DNA of 64,000 nucleotides from Roseovarius gahaiensis (GTDB lineage Bacteria; Pseudomonadota; Alphaproteobacteria; Rhodobacterales; Rhodobacteraceae): assembly GCF_011601345.1 (NCBI RefSeq), contig NZ_JAAORB010000011.1, positions 16,631 to 80,630 of the forward strand, given 5' to 3'. Position 1 is the first letter of the stretch. Each line of letters begins with the position of its first letter. Below the pieces are notes generated by a model that saw only the letters and a program-made list of their open reading frames with translations, did no database searches and had not been told where the DNA came from. This document shows, one piece after another, positions 60,539 through 64,000 of the stretch. The position numbers were made by a program, and so were the translations under genes.

Positions 60539-61744
60539 ATGTCTATTGGGGCTTCTGACAGCAACATGCTGGACGCTCATTACGCCGGGGACCGCGGCCC
60601 GCTGTTCAAGCTGGCGGTGGTGACGGCGATGCTGACGATTGTCACCTTGGGGATTTACCGTTTCTGGGCCAAAACCCGCATTCGCAAATATATCTGGTCG
60701 TCGGTTAACGGTGGGCAGGACGCGTTTGAATATACCGGCACCGGGATTGAAAAGTTCCTTGGCTTTTTGATGGCGATCGTGATTTTGGCGATTTATCTGG
60801 GCATCGTGCAGATGATCCTGTTCTATTTTGGGCTGACCCTGTTTACCGCACCGGAAACCCCGCAGCAGGCGTTGACCCAGATGTTCGCCTTTTACATCAC
60901 CGTGCTGGCCGTTCTTCCGCTGATCTTTTTCGCGCAATACCGGGCGCGGCGCTACAAGATGGCGCGCACCCGCTGGCGGGGTGTGCGGTTCGGCATGGAG
61001 AAAGGGGCATGGGGCTATGCCCTGCGCGCCTTGGGCCATTGGATTGCCACCCTTGCGACGTTTGGCATCTTGCTGCCATGGCAGACCTTCAGGTTGGAAA
61101 AATACATGACTGACCGCACTTGGTACGGCGATGCGCAATTCCGTCAAGACGGCAAGTGGACGGCCCTGTTTGGGGCGGCACGGCATATCTATCTGGCGAT
61201 GGCTACACTCTTGGCTGGCGGCTTGGCCGGGATTGTGGCGCAATCTGACGTGGTTGCGGCTTTGGCCGGTGTGGTGGGTGTCATCTGGTTCATGGTTGGT
61301 ATCGTGTCCTACCGGGTGAACGCGTTTCGGTATCTGACGGCTTACAAGATTTTGGATGGGCGGATCGGGTTCGCGGCGCAACCTGAAACCGTCAATGTCG
61401 TCTCAACGCTCATTCTGGGCGGATTGATGGTGATGCTGATCTCGGCTTTGGTCTTTGCCGGGTTGAGCGCGGCGTGGTTTGTTGTCATGACGCCGGCGGC
61501 CCTGATGGGCGAGGGCGCTGTTTTCGTGGCCGGTCTTGTGGCGGCGGTATTGTATGTGCTGGCCTTGGCGATGTCGGGGTCTTTGGCCTTGGTCTGGGTC
61601 ATCCAGCCTGTGATCGGCCATGTGGTCGGAACCGTCACGGTGCATAATTCCGATGCGCTGGGCGAAATCAGGCAACGCGCCCATGACAGCGGTGCCGATG
61701 CCGAAGGCTTTGCCGATGCGTTGGATGTGGGTGGCGCGATCTGA
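60539..61744 (+). CDS. DUF898 (YjgN-like) membrane protein
   Basis: 401-residue protein with about eight transmembrane segments. The DUF898 start LFKLAVVTAMLTIVTLGIYRFWAKTRIRKYIWSSV, the repeated RYKMARTRWRGVRFGM and YRVNAFRYLTAYKILDG motifs show the duplicated family pattern. Family function is unknown. ATG at 60539 after AAAAGGACTGTGCGC. Its stop overlaps the next start (ATGA), so it is coupled to the M48 peptidase; in other genomes the two are also paired. Confidence 0.88.
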   Translation: MSIGASDSNMLDAHYAGDRGPLFKLAVVTAMLTIVTLGIYRFWAKTRIRKYIWSSVNGGQDAFEYTGTGIEKFLGFLMAIVILAIYLGIVQMILFYFGLTLFTAPETPQQALTQMFAFYITVLAVLPLIFFAQYRARRYKMARTRWRGVRFGMEKGAWGYALRALGHWIATLATFGILLPWQTFRLEKYMTDRTWYGDAQFRQDGKWTALFGAARHIYLAMATLLAGGLAGIVAQSDVVAALAGVVGVIWFMVGIVSYRVNAFRYLTAYKILDGRIGFAAQPETVNVVSTLILGGLMVMLISALVFAGLSAAWFVVMTPAALMGEGAVFVAGLVAAVLYVLALAMSGSLALVWVIQPVIGHVVGTVTVHNSDALGEIRQRAHDSGADAEGFADALDVGGAI

Positions 61745-62871
61745 TGCCGGGCATTGCGGGGCGCTATTTTGATGGTGTGACGGCAGGTGATCATCGCGTG
61801 GACGTGGTGCTGGACGAAGCCGGTGGCCGGCTGGTCTTTGATGGGCCCACGTTCGACGATGGGCCGGTGTTTTGGCAACTGGGCCGTTTGCGCGCGCTGC
61901 GCGATCAGGCGCGGGACGCTTCCCTGACGCTGACCCTGCATGCCGACAGCGATGACGAAGCGCCGCGCGATGCGGCGCGCCTGACGATAAGCGAGCCGGG
62001 CACCATCGCGCGGTTGCAAACCATCTGCCCCGATCTGCACAAACGCGACGTTCACAAGGGCCTTTACCGCAAGCTGGCCGCGCGCGGCGCGATGGCCGTT
62101 GCAGCGGTTGTGCTGATGCTGTTCGTGATTTTGCCGCGTATGGCTGACACATTGGCAACGCTGATCCCGGTAGAGCGGGAAATTGCCCTTGGCAAAACCG
62201 TCGTCGCGCAGATGGAGCAGGCACTGGGCGCGGCGGATATGGGCGCGCTTAACTGTCAAAACCCGCAGGGGCGCGCTGCGCTGACGGTGATGTTGGATCG
62301 ACTGACCGATCGGCAAAATCTGCAATACGAGCTTGAGGTGCAGGTGTTCGATCATGAGATGGTCAATGCCTTTGCTGCCCCCGGCGGGCAGGTGGTGGTG
62401 TTGCGTGGCCTGCTGGACAATGCCAGCGGGCCGGATGCGGTGGCGGCGGTGCTGGCGCATGAGATCGGCCATGTCGAGGAACGCGATGCCACACGTCACG
62501 CCTTGCGCGCGGCGGGGTCGGCGGGGCTTTTGTCGATGGTTCTGGGCGACGTGACGGGCGGCGCCATTGCGGTGTTTCTGGGCGAGCGGCTGCTTCAGGC
62601 AGGTTACACCCGCGAGGCCGAGACGCGCGCCGATCGTTTTGCACTGAACATGTTGAATGCGGCGGAGGTCGACAGCGCGGGCATGGCGCGGTTTTTCGAC
62701 CATTTGCAGGCGTTGGAAGGCGACATGCCGCAATTGCCCGAATATTTCGCAACCCACCCCGCCAGCGAAGCGCGTGCCGACCGGGCGCGCGCTAATGCAA
62801 ACCGCCAAGGGGCCACCGCGCCGGTGCTGACCGACGCCCAATGGCAGGCGTTGCAAGGGATTTGTGGCTAG
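61744..62871 (+). CDS. M48-family membrane metallopeptidase
   Basis: 375-residue zinc peptidase. The first 110 residues form a beta-rich domain, then one transmembrane helix (GAMAVAAVVLMLFVILPRMADTLATL), and the peptidase domain carries VNAFAAPGGQVVVLRGLLDNA, the zinc motif AHEIGHVEERD (HExxH) and the third ligand Glu in EAETRADRFALNML. The helix puts the catalytic part in the periplasm or membrane face. Coupled to the DUF898 protein. Likely role in envelope protein quality control, by analogy with BepA/HtpX relatives. Confidence 0.9.
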   Translation: MPGIAGRYFDGVTAGDHRVDVVLDEAGGRLVFDGPTFDDGPVFWQLGRLRALRDQARDASLTLTLHADSDDEAPRDAARLTISEPGTIARLQTICPDLHKRDVHKGLYRKLAARGAMAVAAVVLMLFVILPRMADTLATLIPVEREIALGKTVVAQMEQALGAADMGALNCQNPQGRAALTVMLDRLTDRQNLQYELEVQVFDHEMVNAFAAPGGQVVVLRGLLDNASGPDAVAAVLAHEIGHVEERDATRHALRAAGSAGLLSMVLGDVTGGAIAVFLGERLLQAGYTREAETRADRFALNMLNAAEVDSAGMARFFDHLQALEGDMPQLPEYFATHPASEARADRARANANRQGATAPVLTDAQWQALQGICG

Positions 62872-63126
62872 TTAGATGGCGAGGCCGCTGTGGCGGCGAG
62901 CGGCCATCACCATGTGCCAGCGGTTGCCGATTTGGCCTGATACCATTGGTCGTCGCGTCGCGATGCGCGGGATCTGGTTTACGCGGTTTTGCCGAGACGT
63001 CTACAAGCAGCCCCAGACCCTCATTGGATCGCTCAGCAGCCGGGGGCAGTGCTGTCGAGGGACAAAGATTGCGTGGCAAGGCGTGCTGCTGTATTCCGGC
63101 GCAACGGATATCCTGAAGGGGCCCCC

Positions 63127-63816
63127 ATGTTGCGCATTATCACCCTGCTGGCCGTGGCTGTGACCATGACTGCCTGCACCAATCCCAATGATCTGGACGA
63201 AAAGCCCGCCTATCTGGGGGATTTTCATCTGGGCCACAACGTGGTGGTTGCGCCGAATCTGACCAAGGGTCCGGCCTCGCGCGAAGCGACCGAGGAGGAA
63301 TGGGCGACCGCGCTGAAAAAGGCGGTTGATGACCGTTTCAGTCGCTATGAGGGGGACCGGCTTTATCATCTGGGCATCAGTGTCGAGGGATATGTTCTGG
63401 CGGTGCCCGGTGTGCCGGTGGTGGCCTCGCCGAAATCCGCGCTGATCCTCAACGTGACGGTCTGGGACGACGCCAAGCAGGTCAAGCTGAATGAAAAACC
63501 CGAACAGGTGACTGTGGTCGAAACATTTTCAGGTAACACATGGCTGGGGTCCGGGTTGACGCAATCGAAGGACCAGCAACTGGAAAACCTCAGCCGCAAC
63601 GCGGCCAAGTTGATCCAGAACTGGCTGGTGCGCGAAAACACCGCAAATGGCTTGTTCGAGACGGGTGGTTCGTCTGACGGGGCCCTTGAAACGACCGCTG
63701 ACAGCTTGGACATGGCCACATCCGACATCGCCGATCCCGGCCCTGATGCCGAGGTCTTGCCCGAGGGTGCAGACGACGAACAGGGTGGCGCACCGGAAAC
63801 ACCCGACAGCGAGTAG
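63127..63816 (+). CDS. Putative lipoprotein, 229 aa
   Basis: Signal peptide with lipobox TMTACTN (Cys17), then a mixed domain (YLGDFHLGHNVVVAPNLTKGPASREATEEEWATALKKAVDDRFSRY) and VSPKSALILNVTVWDDAKQVKLNEKPEQVTVVETFSG, ending in an acidic, low-complexity tail of about 50 residues (GADDEQGGAPETPDSE). I do not recognise a named family. The beta-sandwich-like pattern may belong to the LPS/outer-membrane lipoprotein type. Start at MLRIITLL after AAGGGGCCCCC; the longer frame is unsupported. 255 bp after the M48 gene. Confidence 0.72.
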   Translation: MLRIITLLAVAVTMTACTNPNDLDEKPAYLGDFHLGHNVVVAPNLTKGPASREATEEEWATALKKAVDDRFSRYEGDRLYHLGISVEGYVLAVPGVPVVASPKSALILNVTVWDDAKQVKLNEKPEQVTVVETFSGNTWLGSGLTQSKDQQLENLSRNAAKLIQNWLVRENTANGLFETGGSSDGALETTADSLDMATSDIADPGPDAEVLPEGADDEQGGAPETPDSE

Positions 63817-63838
63817 CCAGATTGCCTGCATGAATGGC

Positions 63839-63867
63839 TTGATTTTCCGCGCACAAGCCAATAAACG
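63839..63867 (+). promoter_or_regulatory. Candidate tuf promoter
   Basis: -35 TTGATT (63839-63844), 17-bp spacer, weak -10 TAAACG (63862-63867), 58 bp before the tuf ATG. Only the -35 and spacing are convincing. Confidence 0.3.
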
Positions 63868-63924
63868 CCGCGCGGAGTGTTAATCGGGCCAGTGGCCCCC
63901 CAACTGAACAAGGCGCCTCGAGAC

Positions 63925-64000
63925 ATGGCAAAGGAAAAGTTTGACCGTTCGAAACCGCACGTGAACATTGGCACGATTGGTCACGTTGACCACGGCAAGA
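63925..64000 (+). CDS. tuf: Elongation factor Tu, N-terminal part (continues beyond the window)
   Basis: First 25 codons of EF-Tu, the GTPase that delivers aminoacyl-tRNA to the ribosome. [25 protein letters not shown] is the canonical start including the P-loop beginning GHVDHGK. The rest lies past the right edge. No ribosomal-protein genes precede it here, so this is probably the tuf copy separate from the str operon; tRNA genes often next to it are not seen upstream. Confidence 0.97.
   Translation, partial: MAKEKFDRSKPHVNIGTIGHVDHGK

Noticed and set aside
62841..63116. Short rightward frames after the M48 peptidase
   Set aside because: No plausible start or family; composition and arginine-rich translation look like non-coding sequence.

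Overview
The window is a chromosomal stretch of an alphaproteobacterium of the family Rhodobacteraceae, most likely of the marine Roseobacter type. The evidence is high G+C content, the cluster chvI-chvG-hprK-rapZ-EIIA(Man)-HPr lying divergently from pckA, the order folK-rpoZ-rsh-DUF2062-pdxJ-acpS, the etfB-etfA/3-hydroxybutyryl-CoA dehydrogenase neighbourhood with a PduO-type adenosyltransferase, and an acyl-CoA dehydrogenase that looks like methylsuccinyl-CoA dehydrogenase of the ethylmalonyl-CoA pathway. Nearly all of the window is housekeeping chromosome. I see no rRNA, tRNA, insertion sequence, phage gene or CRISPR array.

Layout. 1-15.6 kb: end of argF, gnd, a Pit phosphate transporter, Nudix, hrpB, meaB, an Asp/Glu racemase next to a HisD-family dehydrogenase (more like the sulfopropanediol type than true HisD), a low-molecular-weight phosphatase, a Sir2 deacylase, a periplasmic copper pair (PCuAC and DUF2946), rpmB, a cupin, an HPF-like protein, a DapA-family aldolase and a glutathionyl-hydroquinone reductase. 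15.8-22.8 kb: a one-strand corrinoid operon (DUF6732, cbiX, cobH, cobL, cobI, a cbiG-cobJ fusion, cobM) with a recognisable promoter and a structured leader. 22.8-28.3 kb: a small unknown gene, a DUF3833 lipoprotein, a MalY-type lyase, def, a catalytically degenerate second deformylase, fmt, two tiny membrane proteins and a TRIC/UPF0126 protein. 28.3-31.4 kb: rnhA, DUF3429, ispH, a YqaA protein and a NYN nuclease, all leftward. 31.5-38 kb: folK, rpoZ, rsh, DUF2062, pdxJ, ABZJ_00895-family, acpS, and a convergent DUF1045. 38.1-43.1 kb: an FAH-family hydrolase, an FNR-box-preceded SLAC1/TehA-like channel with an exported DsrE-like protein, the putative mcd, and a TauE/SafE exporter. 43.2-50.6 kb: pckA, chvI-chvG, the regulatory PTS genes and an acyltransferase. 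50.6-57.7 kb: 3-hydroxybutyryl-CoA dehydrogenase, DUF6473, etfAB, a glycosyltransferase, the ATP:cobalamin adenosyltransferase, a small membrane protein, an SDR and an SH3 protein. 58-64 kb: parC, a DUF898-M48 peptidase pair, a lipoprotein and the start of tuf.

How the parts connect. The corrinoid operon, the PduO adenosyltransferase (55.4 kb) and meaB (6.4 kb) all serve adenosylcobalamin-dependent mutases. The putative mcd and etfAB would feed the same ethylmalonyl-CoA/propionyl-CoA carbon flow, and pckA sits under an apparent ChvG/ChvI-type direct-repeat operator beside a PTS without any sugar permease. Together these describe an aerobic heterotroph with coupled carbon, envelope-stress and nitrogen/carbon phosphotransfer control.

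No wholly new defence or mobile system was found. The most unusual signals are the CbiX with a duplicated CxxC module and a His-rich tail, the unclassified leader RNA in front of the corrinoid operon, the three perfectly phased 20-bp repeats between pckA and chvI, the inactivated deformylase paralogue between def and fmt, the FNR-box plus inverted-repeat control region of the SLAC1/DsrE pair, a 22-bp perfect palindrome after parC, and two families of short interspersed intergenic repeats.
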